64,000 bases of DNA, taken from Nitrosospira multiformis (GTDB lineage Bacteria; Pseudomonadota; Gammaproteobacteria; Burkholderiales; Nitrosomonadaceae). The stretch is from assembly GCF_900110185.1 (NCBI RefSeq), contig NZ_FOCT01000003.1:1-64000 (forward strand). Reading direction: 5' to 3'. Below are positions 37,884 through 50,221 of this stretch, piece after piece. How positions within the stretch are numbered: position 1 is the first letter of the stretch; each line of letters begins with the position of its first letter. The notes beneath the pieces are model-generated. The model was not told where the DNA came from. It worked only from the letters and a program-made list of their open reading frames with translations, and ran no database searches. Made by a program: the position numbers and the translations under genes.

Positions 37884-39293
37884 TCACAAGCTGTAGTACA
37901 TATCGAATTCGACCGGATGCGTCGTCATCCGGAAGCGCGTAACTTCTTCCATCTTGAGCTCGATGTAAGCATCTATCATATCATTCGAAAACACCCCGCC
38001 GCGAGTGAGGAAATTACGGTCCTTATCCAGGCTGTCCAGTGCTTCATCCAGGGAAGCGCAAGGATTGGGAATTCTGGCAGCTTCCTCGGGTGGAAGGTCG
38101 TAGAGATTCTTATCCATCGGATCGCCCGGGTGAATCTTGTTCTGGATTCCATCCAGCCCCGCCATCAGCATGGCAGTAAATGCAAGGTAAGGGTTCGCGG
38201 TAGGGTCAGGGAAGCGCACCTCGATCCGGCGGCCTTTGGGGTTGTTGGCATAAGGAATGCGGATGGCGGCCGAACGGTTACTTACGGAATATGCAAGATT
38301 GATGGGTGCTTCAAAACCTGGAACGAGGCGCTTGTACGAGTTGGTACCGGGGTTGGTGATGGCGTTCAAGGCCTTGGCATGCTTGATGATTCCGCCAATA
38401 TAATACATTGCCATTTCCGAAAGTCCGGCATAACCGTTTCCGGAAAACAGGTTTCGTCCGCCTTTCCAGATCGACTGGTGCACGTGCATCCCGGAGCCAT
38501 TGTCACCTACAATGGGCTTTGGCATGAAGGTTGCCGTCTTTCCATACGAGTGGGCAATGTTGTGCACCACGTATTTGAATACCTGCGTCCAGTCGGCACG
38601 CTGCACCAGGCTGCTGTACTTGGTGCCTATCTCACACTGTCCGGCAGTCGCCGTTTCGTGGTGGTGCACTTCAACTTCGATACCCATTTCCTCAAGCGCA
38701 AGACACATCGCCGACCGGATGTCATGCAAGGAGTCGATCGGGGGAACCGGGGAATAGCCCCCTTTGATACCAGGACGATGCCCGATATTGCCACCCTCAT
38801 ATTTTACTCCCGAGCTCCATGCTGCTTCTTCCGACTCGATTTTTACGGAACAGCCGGACATGTCGGCATGCCAAGTTACGGAATCAAAAATGAAGAATTC
38901 AGGCTCCGGGCCGAAAAACGCGGTATCACCGATGCCTGTCGACTTGAGGTAGGCTTCGCCGCGTTTTGCCAGGGAACGGGGATCCCGGTCGTAACCCTTC
39001 CCATCTGCGGGCTCCACCACATCGCAGGTGATGAACAGTGTAGCCTCGTCCATGAATGGATCCATCCGCGCAGTACCGGTATCCGGTATCAGGAGCATAT
39101 CCGACGCCTGCACACCCTTCCAGCCGGCGATGGAAGAGCCATCGAATGTATGACCATCCTCCAGTTTATCCGCATCGACGACGTGAGCGGGCAGGGTTAC
39201 ATGCTGTTCTTTACCGCGGGTATCGGTAAATCGTAGATCAACGAATCTGACTTCGTTGTCCTGAATCATTTTCAGAACATCGGCTACCGCCAT
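37884..39293 (-). CDS. glnA: Glutamine synthetase type I
   Basis: A 469-residue GSI-beta enzyme that makes glutamine from glutamate and ammonia. Start [21 protein letters not shown] and the FDGSS loop, GPEPEFF (metal ligands) and the adenylylation tyrosine in [10 protein letters not shown] are all present, so activity should be controlled by GlnE adenylylation. The ATG at 39293 is preferred to 39305 because a GGAG site lies seven bases before it. In an ammonia oxidiser this is the main assimilation route. It is divergent from a rhodanese gene, an arrangement I recall in other Betaproteobacteria. Confidence 0.97.
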   Translation of the reverse strand: MAVADVLKMIQDNEVRFVDLRFTDTRGKEQHVTLPAHVVDADKLEDGHTFDGSSIAGWKGVQASDMLLIPDTGTARMDPFMDEATLFITCDVVEPADGKGYDRDPRSLAKRGEAYLKSTGIGDTAFFGPEPEFFIFDSVTWHADMSGCSVKIESEEAAWSSGVKYEGGNIGHRPGIKGGYSPVPPIDSLHDIRSAMCLALEEMGIEVEVHHHETATAGQCEIGTKYSSLVQRADWTQVFKYVVHNIAHSYGKTATFMPKPIVGDNGSGMHVHQSIWKGGRNLFSGNGYAGLSEMAMYYIGGIIKHAKALNAITNPGTNSYKRLVPGFEAPINLAYSVSNRSAAIRIPYANNPKGRRIEVRFPDPTANPYLAFTAMLMAGLDGIQNKIHPGDPMDKNLYDLPPEEAARIPNPCASLDEALDSLDKDRNFLTRGGVFSNDMIDAYIELKMEEVTRFRMTTHPVEFDMYYSL

Positions 39294-39545
39294 TTCAGTC
39301 TCCAAGCCATATCAAATATGCAAGCGTGCGAAAGCGCCTTCCTTTTAAAAAGTTGAGTGTCCTTATATAAAGGGAATTTGCAGAATTGATATTATATCCT
39401 AGGAGGGGAGCGGCCATTCCCTCAGCAATAAAATACCGCAAGTTGGAAGAGGTAGGGTTTGTTGCATCCTGTCCCTCGATTGAAATTTTCCAGGCATCCA
39501 GATGGCTGAAAATCGATTACCATTACATATTATTTCATTCGCCTC

Positions 39546-40016
39546 ATGGTAAAACATATGGAAACCGAAACAATTACTGCAATACTCGAAAGGGCGCATA
39601 AGCGTGCCGAGGAAATGGATCTGCCCTATCAAGGGGCGCTGTTACCGACCGAGGCGCTTACCTTGCTTCAGGAAGCGCCGGAGGCGAAACTGGTGGATGT
39701 GCGTTCACGCGCGGAATGGGATTGGGTAGGAAGAATTCCGGGTGCAGTGGAAATCGAATGGCAGTCTTATCCGGGAATGCGTTCCAACCCTGATTTCATC
39801 AACTATCTTTCCAGCCAGGTAGATCAGGAATCGTTGGTCATGTTCATCTGCCGTACGGGAGGACGTTCGCATCAGGCCGCAGCTACCGCTTCCGAACTGG
39901 GTTATACGAATTGCTACAACGTTCTCGAAGGATTCGAAGGTGAGAAGGACGCAACCGGCCATCGCGGTAAGAAGGGTGGCTGGAAGGCGGCAGGACTACC
40001 CTGGGTGCAGAGTTGA
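39546..40016 (+). CDS. Rhodanese-domain sulfurtransferase-like protein
   Basis: A 156-residue single-domain rhodanese. The active-site loop CRTGGRS holds the catalytic cysteine; LVDVRSRAEWDWVGRIPGAVEI is the usual entry motif. It could carry sulfane sulfur or act in redox protein repair. Two starts are possible: ATG 39546 and ATG 39558 (METETITAIL). The gene is divergent from glnA with a 252-base gap and convergent with uppP. Confidence 0.9.
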   Translation: MVKHMETETITAILERAHKRAEEMDLPYQGALLPTEALTLLQEAPEAKLVDVRSRAEWDWVGRIPGAVEIEWQSYPGMRSNPDFINYLSSQVDQESLVMFICRTGGRSHQAAATASELGYTNCYNVLEGFEGEKDATGHRGKKGGWKAAGLPWVQS

Positions 40017-40164
40017 GGGTCTTTCGTCTCCATCGCTCCGGGTTAAATTCCCCCTGTTCATCCTGGCTCTCGAGAGGCTCGGGGCATGCTTATCGCGGCG
40101 ACAATAATCTGGAAAATAATGGAGCGTAAGTGCATGCGCAAAACTCATTGGACAGGAATCCTTC

Positions 40165-40986
40165 TTACGCTGACCACTGAACCATCCCGGAGTACGCCGT
40201 CAGCAGGACAATAATTCCGAATCCGATGCGATACCAGGCAAAAACGGAGAAATCATGGTGGCTGACAAAACGGATTAAGCCCCTCACCGCCAGGAGTGCG
40301 CTGATAAACGATGCCACAAAACCGATCGCGAACACGCTCACATCATCCAGATGAAGGATATCGCGATTCTTGTAAAGATCATAAAAAGTTGCTGCGAACA
40401 TGATCGGAATCGCGAGGAAAAATGAAAATTCAGTAGCGGCCTTGCGCGACAGGCCGAAGAAGAGGCCCCCAATAATGGTGGCGCCAGAGCGCGAAGTGCC
40501 GGGTATGAGCGCCAGGCACTGCGCCAATCCCACCTTCAAGGCATGTTTCCAGTCCATGTCTTCGACCCGTTCCACGTCCACCACATGCGTCCTGCGCTCG
40601 GCCCAAAGAATCAGAAGGCCACCGACTATGAATGCCAGCGCGACCGGTACCGGATGAAACAGGTATTGCTTGATGGTTTTAATGAACAGCAAACCCAGAA
40701 TTGCGGCTGGCAGAAACGCGATCAAGAGATTCAACACAAAGCGATTTGCGTCCTGACGGGAGCCGATGTCCGTCACTACATGCCGCAGCTTGACGCGATA
40801 TTCCCAACATACCGCCAGAATCGCGCCAAGCTGAATGACGATGGTAAATACCTTGCCCTTTTCGTCATTGAAGTTGAGCAGATCGCTGACCAGAATCAGG
40901 TGACCGGTGGACGAAATCGGAAGAAATTCCGTCAGACCTTCGACTATGCCAAGGATGAGCCCCTTGAGGAGAAGAAACCAGTCCAT
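40165..40986 (-). CDS. uppP: Undecaprenyl-diphosphatase
   Basis: A 273-residue integral membrane phosphatase (BacA type) that recycles undecaprenyl pyrophosphate for cell-wall synthesis. The N-terminal [21 protein letters not shown] and the central [15 protein letters not shown] are the two diagnostic motifs. About eight helices are seen. It is monocistronic. Confidence 0.96.
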   Translation of the reverse strand: MDWFLLLKGLILGIVEGLTEFLPISSTGHLILVSDLLNFNDEKGKVFTIVIQLGAILAVCWEYRVKLRHVVTDIGSRQDANRFVLNLLIAFLPAAILGLLFIKTIKQYLFHPVPVALAFIVGGLLILWAERRTHVVDVERVEDMDWKHALKVGLAQCLALIPGTSRSGATIIGGLFFGLSRKAATEFSFFLAIPIMFAATFYDLYKNRDILHLDDVSVFAIGFVASFISALLAVRGLIRFVSHHDFSVFAWYRIGFGIIVLLTAYSGMVQWSA

Positions 40987-41250
40987 TCCAGATTATCCGC
41001 CAGAAGCCGGGAGACCGCGGGTAACCGGGAACGAACGGGAAGGAACCATGGTGTTACCAGGGAATACAGACAATGGGTATCCAGTAGAGAAGTAACGCCG
41101 AGAGCGCGACTGTTTATTTTTTCGATATTATCGCATCAAACCGACTTCGGTTTGAGAATACTTGCGACGCTTTTGCGGGAGGCGTGCAGGAATGGATGTC
41201 TTGGCGCAATGTAACCGCCTGCATCCTCCTGTCGCCTTTTTTCAATGGCA

Positions 41251-41268
41251 AGCCGGCACAAGCCGGCT
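41251..41268 (-). terminator. GC-rich hairpin after thiC
   Basis: AGCCGGC (41251-41257) and GCCGGCT (41262-41268) pair perfectly around a four-base loop, 11 bases beyond the thiC stop. No clear U-tract follows in the thiC direction, so efficiency as a terminator is uncertain. Confidence 0.4.
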
Positions 41269-41278
41269 GTCATGCCGC

Positions 41279-43376
<2,098 letters not shown>

Positions 43377-43453
43377 GCTGCTGTGAAGCTAACGGAAATG
43401 TGGAATAATTGCAAGTTTGTTATGACATTTCATATAGGAGCAGATGGTTGGAT

Positions 43454-44125
43454 ATGGATCTCGAACAAAGTCGGTATAACATGGTGGAGCAGCAAATTCG
43501 TACGTGGGAGGTGCTGGACCAGGAGGTTCTCCAACTATTGTTCGAGCTGCGGCGCGAGGAATTTGTCCCGGCAGCTTACCGTTCACTTGCATTCGTCGAT
43601 ATGGAAATCCCGCTGGGATACGGGGAGGTAATGCTCGCCCCCAAGGTTGAAGCGCGGATTCTGCAGGAGTTGAGAATTAATAATACCGACAGAATTCTGG
43701 AAGTGGGGAGTGGCAGCGGTTACATGACTGCGCTGCTTGCCAAAAAAGGCGGATTTGTTCATAGCGTGGAAATCGTGCCGGAACTGGCAGCCATGGCCGA
43801 AAAGAACCTGCGGAACCACCAGATTGCCAACGTTCTGGTGGAAAATGGCGATGCTGCCCGCGGCTGGACCCAGCACGGTCCCTATGATGTTATCGTCCTG
43901 ACCGGATCCACCCCGGTGCTGCCGGAGGGATTTCAGAAGAGCCTTAAAACTGGCGGGCGTCTCTTTGCTGTAGTGGGCGATCCACCGGTAATGCAGGCTC
44001 TTCTGGTTACTTGCGTGGCACAGGAGGAAAACGGGCGCGCGGGCGCGTATAGCACAGTCGGCCTGTTCGAAACCTGTATTGCGCCACTCAGAAATGCGAA
44101 GCAACCGGCGAGATTTACATTCTGA
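43454..44125 (+). CDS. Protein-L-isoaspartate O-methyltransferase family protein
   Basis: A 223-residue SAM-dependent methyltransferase with the PCMT fold: GYGEVMLAPKVEARIL, VGSGSGYMTALLA and VEIVPELAAMAEKNL. Canonical Pcm repairs isoaspartyl residues. The ATG at 43454 is chosen over 43409. The tolC-like gene follows after 96 bases, a pairing common in Betaproteobacteria. Confidence 0.88.
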   Translation: MDLEQSRYNMVEQQIRTWEVLDQEVLQLLFELRREEFVPAAYRSLAFVDMEIPLGYGEVMLAPKVEARILQELRINNTDRILEVGSGSGYMTALLAKKGGFVHSVEIVPELAAMAEKNLRNHQIANVLVENGDAARGWTQHGPYDVIVLTGSTPVLPEGFQKSLKTGGRLFAVVGDPPVMQALLVTCVAQEENGRAGAYSTVGLFETCIAPLRNAKQPARFTF

Positions 44126-44221
44126 TCTTTCGGCCCGAACTTCAGGAATTGCAGTCCACGCGACGTATCCATTGCTACCTTCCTATAGCTATCCGTCTAT
44201 CTTTAACTGTAGTCAACAAAG

Positions 44222-45664
44222 ATGTTCCTTCCACGCAGCGCAAGGCAATCCGGAATTAAATCCAAAATTGCGATGTACGTCCATGCGCTCCTGTTTATCG
44301 GAGCGCTGAGCACTCCGCTGCAGGCTGCGGACATGATGGACATCTATCATGAAGCGCTGGAAAATGACGCGCAGTTTCGCGCAGCCCGCTTCACGCACCA
44401 GGCCGCCCAGGAAAAACTGCCCCAGGGCCGGGCCGGCCTGCTGCCCACGGTTACGCTTGCGGGGGTGCGCCGGCGGCAGTGGATTGATATAGAAAGAATC
44501 GGGGGAACTGGAACGGCGACCGGAACGGGTGTGGCCGTCAGACCATCCGAAGTTGTCATCGATAACCAGAGCCTGACCATTACCGCAACCCAGCCGATTT
44601 ATCGCAAGGAGAATTTCGCGATCTACGAACAATCGAAGCTTCAGGTTGCGCAGGCCGATTCGGAGTTCATCATGGCAGCGCAGGATCTGATCCTGCGTGT
44701 AGCGCAGGCTTATCTGGATATTCTGTTGGCAGAAGTAAACGTGGAGGTTGCAGAGGCACAGAAAAAAGCCATCAGCGAGCAACTGGCGCAGGCAAGGCGC
44801 AACTTCGAAGTCGGGACTGCTACCATCGTCGACACTCACGAAGCTCAGGCGCGTTTCGATCTGACGGCTGCGCTGGAAATAGGCGCGCTGAACGAACTTG
44901 AAGTGCGTAAACGAACACTCGAACAGATCATCGGGCGGATACCGGAAGATCTGGCCCATCCCACGGAGACACCCTCCGATCTGCTGACGCTGAAGTACCC
45001 CAGGATGCAGGATTGGATCAGCGTAGCTGAACAGAACAATCTCGCGCTGAAAGTCCAGGAGGCGGTGTACGAGATTGCAAAGAAGGACGTTGAACGGGCT
45101 CAGGCGGGACATTATCCGACACTCGATCTCGTTGCGATATACAGTGACCAGAAAGGGGTGGGGGGTACGATCACAGGGCGCCCCATTGACCTGACATCCA
45201 AAGAAATCGGGGTACAGCTCAGCTTTCCGCTGTTTCAGGGTTTTGCCGTGCAGTCGCGCGTGCGCGAAGCAGTGGCTATCCAGGAAAAGGTGTTGCAGGA
45301 CCTGAACAATACCCGGCGCAACAGCGTACTGCAGGTAAGCCAGCAGTATCTCAATGTCACCAACGGCATTGCGCAGGTAACGGCGCTGAAGCAGGCGCTG
45401 GTATCCAGTCAGAGCCAGGTCGATTCCACCAAACTCGGCCAGGAAGTAGGGGTCCGAACCGAGGTGGACGTGCTGAACGCACAGCAACTGTATTATTCCG
45501 CGCGGCGAGACCTCGCGCAGGCGCGCTACAATTTTCTCATGTCACGATTGCGGTTGAAGGCAGAGGCGGGAGAACTGGACGAGGAGGATTTGAAGGAGGT
45601 GAACGATGTGTTGTTCCGGCCACAATTCCCAGGCCTCCTCCAGCCACCGCTTGCCGCGCATTGA
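44222..45664 (+). CDS. tolC: TolC-family outer membrane efflux channel
   Basis: A 480-residue outer membrane factor. An N-terminal signal (ALLFIGALSTPLQAADMMDIYHEAL, mature at about residue 36) precedes two repeats of the OEP domain with long helices (about 60-240 and 260-460). The second repeat has QVSQQYLNVTNGIAQV and TEVDVLNAQQLYYSAR, typical of TolC. It is probably the outer end of a type I or RND pump, whose other parts are not in the window. Start ATG 44222; a later ATG at 44273 is possible. Confidence 0.93.
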   Translation: MFLPRSARQSGIKSKIAMYVHALLFIGALSTPLQAADMMDIYHEALENDAQFRAARFTHQAAQEKLPQGRAGLLPTVTLAGVRRRQWIDIERIGGTGTATGTGVAVRPSEVVIDNQSLTITATQPIYRKENFAIYEQSKLQVAQADSEFIMAAQDLILRVAQAYLDILLAEVNVEVAEAQKKAISEQLAQARRNFEVGTATIVDTHEAQARFDLTAALEIGALNELEVRKRTLEQIIGRIPEDLAHPTETPSDLLTLKYPRMQDWISVAEQNNLALKVQEAVYEIAKKDVERAQAGHYPTLDLVAIYSDQKGVGGTITGRPIDLTSKEIGVQLSFPLFQGFAVQSRVREAVAIQEKVLQDLNNTRRNSVLQVSQQYLNVTNGIAQVTALKQALVSSQSQVDSTKLGQEVGVRTEVDVLNAQQLYYSARRDLAQARYNFLMSRLRLKAEAGELDEEDLKEVNDVLFRPQFPGLLQPPLAAH

Positions 45665-45897
45665 CGGGCGGCTGCCTAGGTGGTAGATTTTCAGGGGAAG
45701 ATATCGCCTTTTCTCACTGAAACGTGAAAGGTGGCCATGCACCCCGATGGGCGCCCCGAAGCAGGCCTTTCACCAAAGGGATGCTACGCTGCCGTAACTG
45801 TTTTTCAGGCCACTGTCGTCTTCTCCTCCGGACATCCCTCATTTCAGGAAGGTTGCCAATCTTATCCCGGAAATTGATCAATCCAACATTCCTGATC

Positions 45898-47541
45898 ATG
45901 AATTCGTCCTCTGCTCCCAATTCCTACTGGAATCAAAAACCTGTTCTCTCCAGCAGTCAGAAGCCCAGCGGTATTCGAGACACTCGGCCGAAGGAAGACG
46001 ACTACGGCGTACTGGATGCGAAAACGTTCGATGCAATCGAAGCCGATGCATTATTCGATTCGGTCAATCACGCTATTACTCATGCGGGGCAATCGGTGCT
46101 CTATCGCTCGCTTGCGCGGCCAGAGACAGATGCGGCGCTGATTCAAAAGAAACAGGAAGCAGTACGGGAACTCTCGTCAAATTCAATGCTTCGTGAAGCG
46201 CTTCAGCACTTCGTCGATACGATGAAAGAGGGAGAGCAGTCTCTTTATCATTTACTCTACGGTACTTTTACCGGGGGAATTGCGGTAGACAATTCCAGGG
46301 GCGGTAAAGATGAAATGGAGTTTAGCGGATACGGTTACCATCAGTTCATCGATGGCACGGGGTTTGCGATCGACATGGTCGAGACGGTGGAAATTCTACC
46401 TCAGCCGCAAAGCGCTTATCTGCGGGAGCTATTCCAGGCTGTTCGCGACTTTGGCAAATCGAGGATCTATTCCCTGATGCGCGGACCTGTTTATGTCTCC
46501 GAAGGAAAATTCAAGACCCGGGAAGAAAAGCCGCGCTATCTGCCGCTCTCGCGCTTCACGCCCTCCATGTTCAAGCCGATTCCGGTATTTTTCGCTGTGG
46601 CTGCGCTCGGTGCGGCGCTTTATTTTTTTCAAGGATTGCTGGCGAGTTTCGGTATCGCTTATCTCGGCTATGGGATACTCGTGCTGGCAGTGCCGATTTT
46701 GCCCGTTGTTCTGATTGCAATTGCCGCCTCCGATCGCGATACTGTCATTTATCCACTGCGCAAGCTGTTCAAGCACAGTCCTGAACTGGCGCGATTGGTG
46801 GATGTGCTAGGAATGCTCGACGAGCTGCTATCCTTCCATCGCTATTCAGTAGCCTTCGGCGGCCAGATGACTTTGCCGGAAATATCGGAAAGCGAGCGGC
46901 ACGCACTGGAAGTCACGGAAGCGCGGAATCCCGTACTCGCGAGGGCCAACTCCAATTATGTGCCGAATGATGTTTCGCTCGATGATGCCGGCCGCTTGCT
47001 GGTCATTACCGGGCCCAACAGCGGCGGTAAAACTGCGTATTGCAAGACAGTCGTCCAGATTCAACTGCTGGGACAGATAGGTTGCTATATTCCCGCTGCT
47101 GTCGGACGTCTGGTGCTGGCTGAGCATATTTTCTACCAGGTACCGGACCCCGGCCATCTGGATGAGGGTATGGGGCGCTTTGGCCATGAGTTGAAACGTA
47201 CGCGCGAAATTTTCTTCAATTCCACGCCGCGCAGTCTCGTCGTGCTGGATGAGCTTTCTGAGGGAACGACGTTCGAAGAGAAGATGGAACTCTCAGAGTA
47301 TGTTCTCGCTGGTTTTTACAAGCTTGGCGCAAGCACCTTGCTGGTTACCCATAACCATGAACTGTGCGAGCGCTTGCAGGACAAGGGGATAGGCCGCTAT
47401 CTCCAGGGTGAGTTTTCGCCACAGGGTCCGACCTACCGACTGATTCCGGGTGTTTCCCGAGTGAGTCATGCAGATCGGGTTGCGGCTGCACTGGGTTTCA
47501 GTAAGGAAGATGTGGAAAAGCACTTGGCCAGCCGCAGCTAA
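45898..47541 (+). CDS. Membrane-anchored MutS-like ATPase
   Basis: A 547-residue protein with a C-terminal MutS/MSH ATPase domain: Walker A GPNSGGKT (about 372-379), Walker B SLVVLDELSEGT, and THNHEL. The middle (about 222-281) has two hydrophobic helices (FFAVAALGAALYFFQGLL and LGYGILVLAVPILPVVLIAIAA), unlike soluble MutS. The mismatch-binding N-terminal domain of MutS is absent; residues 30-210 resemble the helical lever region. Function is unknown; such proteins may not act in mismatch repair. The ATG at 45898 is chosen over upstream frame starts from 45724, which lack homology. Confidence 0.83.
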   Translation: MNSSSAPNSYWNQKPVLSSSQKPSGIRDTRPKEDDYGVLDAKTFDAIEADALFDSVNHAITHAGQSVLYRSLARPETDAALIQKKQEAVRELSSNSMLREALQHFVDTMKEGEQSLYHLLYGTFTGGIAVDNSRGGKDEMEFSGYGYHQFIDGTGFAIDMVETVEILPQPQSAYLRELFQAVRDFGKSRIYSLMRGPVYVSEGKFKTREEKPRYLPLSRFTPSMFKPIPVFFAVAALGAALYFFQGLLASFGIAYLGYGILVLAVPILPVVLIAIAASDRDTVIYPLRKLFKHSPELARLVDVLGMLDELLSFHRYSVAFGGQMTLPEISESERHALEVTEARNPVLARANSNYVPNDVSLDDAGRLLVITGPNSGGKTAYCKTVVQIQLLGQIGCYIPAAVGRLVLAEHIFYQVPDPGHLDEGMGRFGHELKRTREIFFNSTPRSLVVLDELSEGTTFEEKMELSEYVLAGFYKLGASTLLVTHNHELCERLQDKGIGRYLQGEFSPQGPTYRLIPGVSRVSHADRVAAALGFSKEDVEKHLASRS

Positions 47542-47884
47542 TTGAAGGGGATTAGCAGGTGGAGCGAAGAGAGATTTTATACTGTTGACCGCATTTTGTT
47601 CTTTGTAACGCTTCGTCTTGTTCTGATTCAGACATAATGAGCTATTGCTGAATTATCCAGAATTCCCGTATAAAGAACCTCACTTGGCTTCCTCAAATGG
47701 AAGGCTGTGTGAGTGCGCAACGCCTCGCGGCAACGCCTCTGCGGATTGGGTCCGCCGCCATCTGATCCTCGATCATTGCAAACTGTGGTGGGCTCTGACA
47801 GGAGCAGCATTCATAACTGAATGACAACAAAGCGAGTGATTGCTCGCAGGTTCGCACTGAATCCAGACGTCGAAAGGGTCAGAT
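47542..47884. other. Intergenic region between the MutS-like gene and hpnA
   Basis: A 343-base gap with no gene I can support. It must contain the hpnA promoter, since hpnA has no close upstream gene. No clear hairpin or repeat was found. Confidence 0.4.
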
Positions 47885-48877
47885 ATGACTAAGTCTTTAA
47901 TAACCGGAGCCAACGGATTTGTCGGCTCCGCAGTAACGCGCTGTTTACTTGAAGCGGGCCATGAGGTGCGCTGTCTTGTCCGGCCGGGAAGCGACCGGCG
48001 AAACCTTGATAAGTTGCCCGTTGAAATTTCGGAAGGTGATTTGCGTTCTGCTTCCTCGCTGAAACGGGCAGTCGCCGGGTGCGATAACTTGTTTCATGTG
48101 GCAGCAGACTACCGCCTGTGGGTACCCAATCCGGACACCATGTACGAAATCAATGTAAAGGGAACCCGGGCACTGGTTCTTGCAGCCGCCGAAGCTGGAA
48201 TGAAACGCATGGTCTATACCAGCAGTGTGGCGACACTGGGCACGGCTGAAAATGGCGTTCCTGCCAACGAAGATACGCCGTCCAGCCTGGGATCGATGTG
48301 CGGACACTACAAGCGATCGAAATTTATGGCTGAAGAAATTGTTCAGCAGATGACCCGGGAACATGACCTGCCCATGGTCATCGTCAATCCTTCCACGCCG
48401 ATAGGACCGCGTGATATCAAGCCAACCCCCACCGGCCGCCTCGTAGTGGATACATTGCGTAATCGAATGCCGGCATACGTGAATACCGGCTTGAATATCG
48501 TGCACGCTGACGATATCGCTGAAGGCCATCTGCTGGCATACAAGCATGGAAAACCTGGCGAGCGTTACATCCTCGGGGGGGAAAACATGACCTTGCTGCA
48601 GATTCTGCAGAAAATCGATGAGATAAGAGGCAAGCGGATCAGGCGGCTTGGCCTTCCCGTCAAGCTGGTGGTGCCCGCTGCCTGGTTGATGGAAAAAATG
48701 TCCGCCGTTACCAAGGTTGAGCCGCGCGCTACCGTGGACAGCGTCTCCATGGCAAAGAAAAAGATGTTCTACTCCAGTGACAAGGCCGTAAGAGAACTGG
48801 GTTATCGCTATCGCCCGGCTGCGGCTGCGCTCGAGGATGCAATGAACTGGTTCCAGGCAAACGGTTACTGTGGCTAG
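47885..48877 (+). CDS. hpnA: Hopanoid-associated sugar epimerase HpnA-like
   Basis: A 330-residue extended SDR (NAD-dependent epimerase/dehydratase). It has the Rossmann motif TGANGFVG, Ser-Tyr-Lys active site (YTSSVATLG and HYKRSKF) and the FHVAADYRLW segment typical of HpnA. HpnA proteins are encoded with hopanoid genes in many bacteria and may modify the sugar part of hopanoids. No other hpn gene is in the window, so a different sugar-nucleotide role is possible. It converges on the cytochrome operon. Confidence 0.87.
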   Translation: MTKSLITGANGFVGSAVTRCLLEAGHEVRCLVRPGSDRRNLDKLPVEISEGDLRSASSLKRAVAGCDNLFHVAADYRLWVPNPDTMYEINVKGTRALVLAAAEAGMKRMVYTSSVATLGTAENGVPANEDTPSSLGSMCGHYKRSKFMAEEIVQQMTREHDLPMVIVNPSTPIGPRDIKPTPTGRLVVDTLRNRMPAYVNTGLNIVHADDIAEGHLLAYKHGKPGERYILGGENMTLLQILQKIDEIRGKRIRRLGLPVKLVVPAAWLMEKMSAVTKVEPRATVDSVSMAKKKMFYSSDKAVRELGYRYRPAAAALEDAMNWFQANGYCG

Positions 48878-48931
48878 CCCGGATATTTCATCGACTCACG
48901 GATAATGGCGAGGGGGACCAGCCGGCACGTT

Positions 48932-50221
48932 CTACTGTGCGCCTTTTCGGCTTCTGTCCACCTGTTCCGGGGTAACGAGGCTTCCCCGGTTGCCCCATGA
49001 GTTACGAATATACGATAGTACCAGTGCAATCTCCTTGTCGGGCAGCACTTGCGCAAATGGCGGCATTCCGTAGGGACGCTGCTGGACCTCGGTGACAGGA
49101 GCATATCCGCCATTGAGAACGCTGCGGATCGCATTGGTCGGGGATGCCATTGTCACTCCACGGTTGCCGGCAAGTGCCGGATAGCTTCCCAGTGCGCCTT
49201 CCCCCAGATTTCCATGACAGTCCTGGCAATAGGTTTCGTAAATCTGTCCCCCTTTTTTAAGTTGCTTATCGACTTCTTCGGTAAGAGGAGGGGCGATTCC
49301 ACGGGAGCGAGGCTCGGTTTCGGGCAAAGACTTCAGATATTTCGCCACGGCGCGTGCGTCGTCTTCTGTCAGGAACTGGAGACTCTGGCTGACAACATTC
49401 GCCATCGGGCCCGTAGTCACAGCCCGCGAAGCGGATCCGGTTTTTAGCAATCGCGTAATGTCTTCGATCGGCCAATCCGCGGTACTGGCTTCCTGCAGGG
49501 AAGTCAGTGATGGCGCATACCAGTTTGAACCCATGAGCTGACCTCCTCCCAGGATATCTCCTTTGCTTATTCCCAGTAGGTTGCGCCGGGTATGACATGC
49601 GTTGCAATGCCCGAGCCCCTGCACGAGGTAGGCCCCCCGGTTCCATTCGTCATCCTGCAGCGTGTCAGGAAGATATATGCCGGGAGAAAAATAAATAAGC
49701 TGCCAGACCTGCAGCAGTGGACGCCAGTTGAAAGGGAAATTGATGCGGTTGGGCGCATTGCGCTGCCTCACGGGTGGAAGCGATTGAAGGTAGGCAAAGA
49801 TGGCATCGGAATCTTCGCGCGATACCCTGGTATATTCCGAATACGGAAATGCCGGGTAAAGGAGATTTCCATCGCGCCCCCTGCCGCTATGGAGAGCCCG
49901 CCAGAAATCTTCCTCGCTCCAGAGGCCGATACCCGTTTCTTTATCAGAAGTGATATTAGGCGTGATGAATATGCCGATCGAAGTATCGAGGAGGTGTCCT
50001 CCAGCGTATGGGAGTCCGCTATAGGCCGTGTGACAACCGAGACAGTTGCCAATGCGTGCCAGATAAGCACCGCGTGCTCGTTGCGCCTCGATTTCGGCAG
50101 TATCGCGTATCTCCGCTACCTCCGGCTTTTCAGCTGCGGGTGACAGCGTAACGGGGGGTGTCAGCAAAATGCTCAAGCCGGTAAACCCGGCAATCAGGAT
50201 TGTGACGAAACCGTATCTCAT
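48932..50221 (-). CDS. Tri-heme c-type cytochrome (alcohol/gluconate-dehydrogenase subunit type)
   Basis: A 429-residue secreted protein with a signal peptide (about 1-29) and three CxxCH heme sites: CLGCH (60-64), CNACH (about 206-210) and CQDCH (about 332-336). Three class I cytochrome domains in this order match the cytochrome subunit of membrane-bound sugar or alcohol dehydrogenases, but no catalytic dehydrogenase is encoded next to it. It overlaps the preceding cytochrome by four bases (ATGA), so the two are translated together and probably form one electron-transfer path in the periplasm. Confidence 0.9.
   Translation of the reverse strand: MRYGFVTILIAGFTGLSILLTPPVTLSPAAEKPEVAEIRDTAEIEAQRARGAYLARIGNCLGCHTAYSGLPYAGGHLLDTSIGIFITPNITSDKETGIGLWSEEDFWRALHSGRGRDGNLLYPAFPYSEYTRVSREDSDAIFAYLQSLPPVRQRNAPNRINFPFNWRPLLQVWQLIYFSPGIYLPDTLQDDEWNRGAYLVQGLGHCNACHTRRNLLGISKGDILGGGQLMGSNWYAPSLTSLQEASTADWPIEDITRLLKTGSASRAVTTGPMANVVSQSLQFLTEDDARAVAKYLKSLPETEPRSRGIAPPLTEEVDKQLKKGGQIYETYCQDCHGNLGEGALGSYPALAGNRGVTMASPTNAIRSVLNGGYAPVTEVQQRPYGMPPFAQVLPDKEIALVLSYIRNSWGNRGSLVTPEQVDRSRKGAQ

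Noticed and set aside
37845-39236. 463-residue open frame opposite glnA
   Set aside because: Fully antisense to a certain glutamine synthetase gene; composition shadow, no recognisable domain.
44213-45487. 424-residue open frame opposite tolC
   Set aside because: Antisense shadow of a well-supported gene; no ribosome site or domain.
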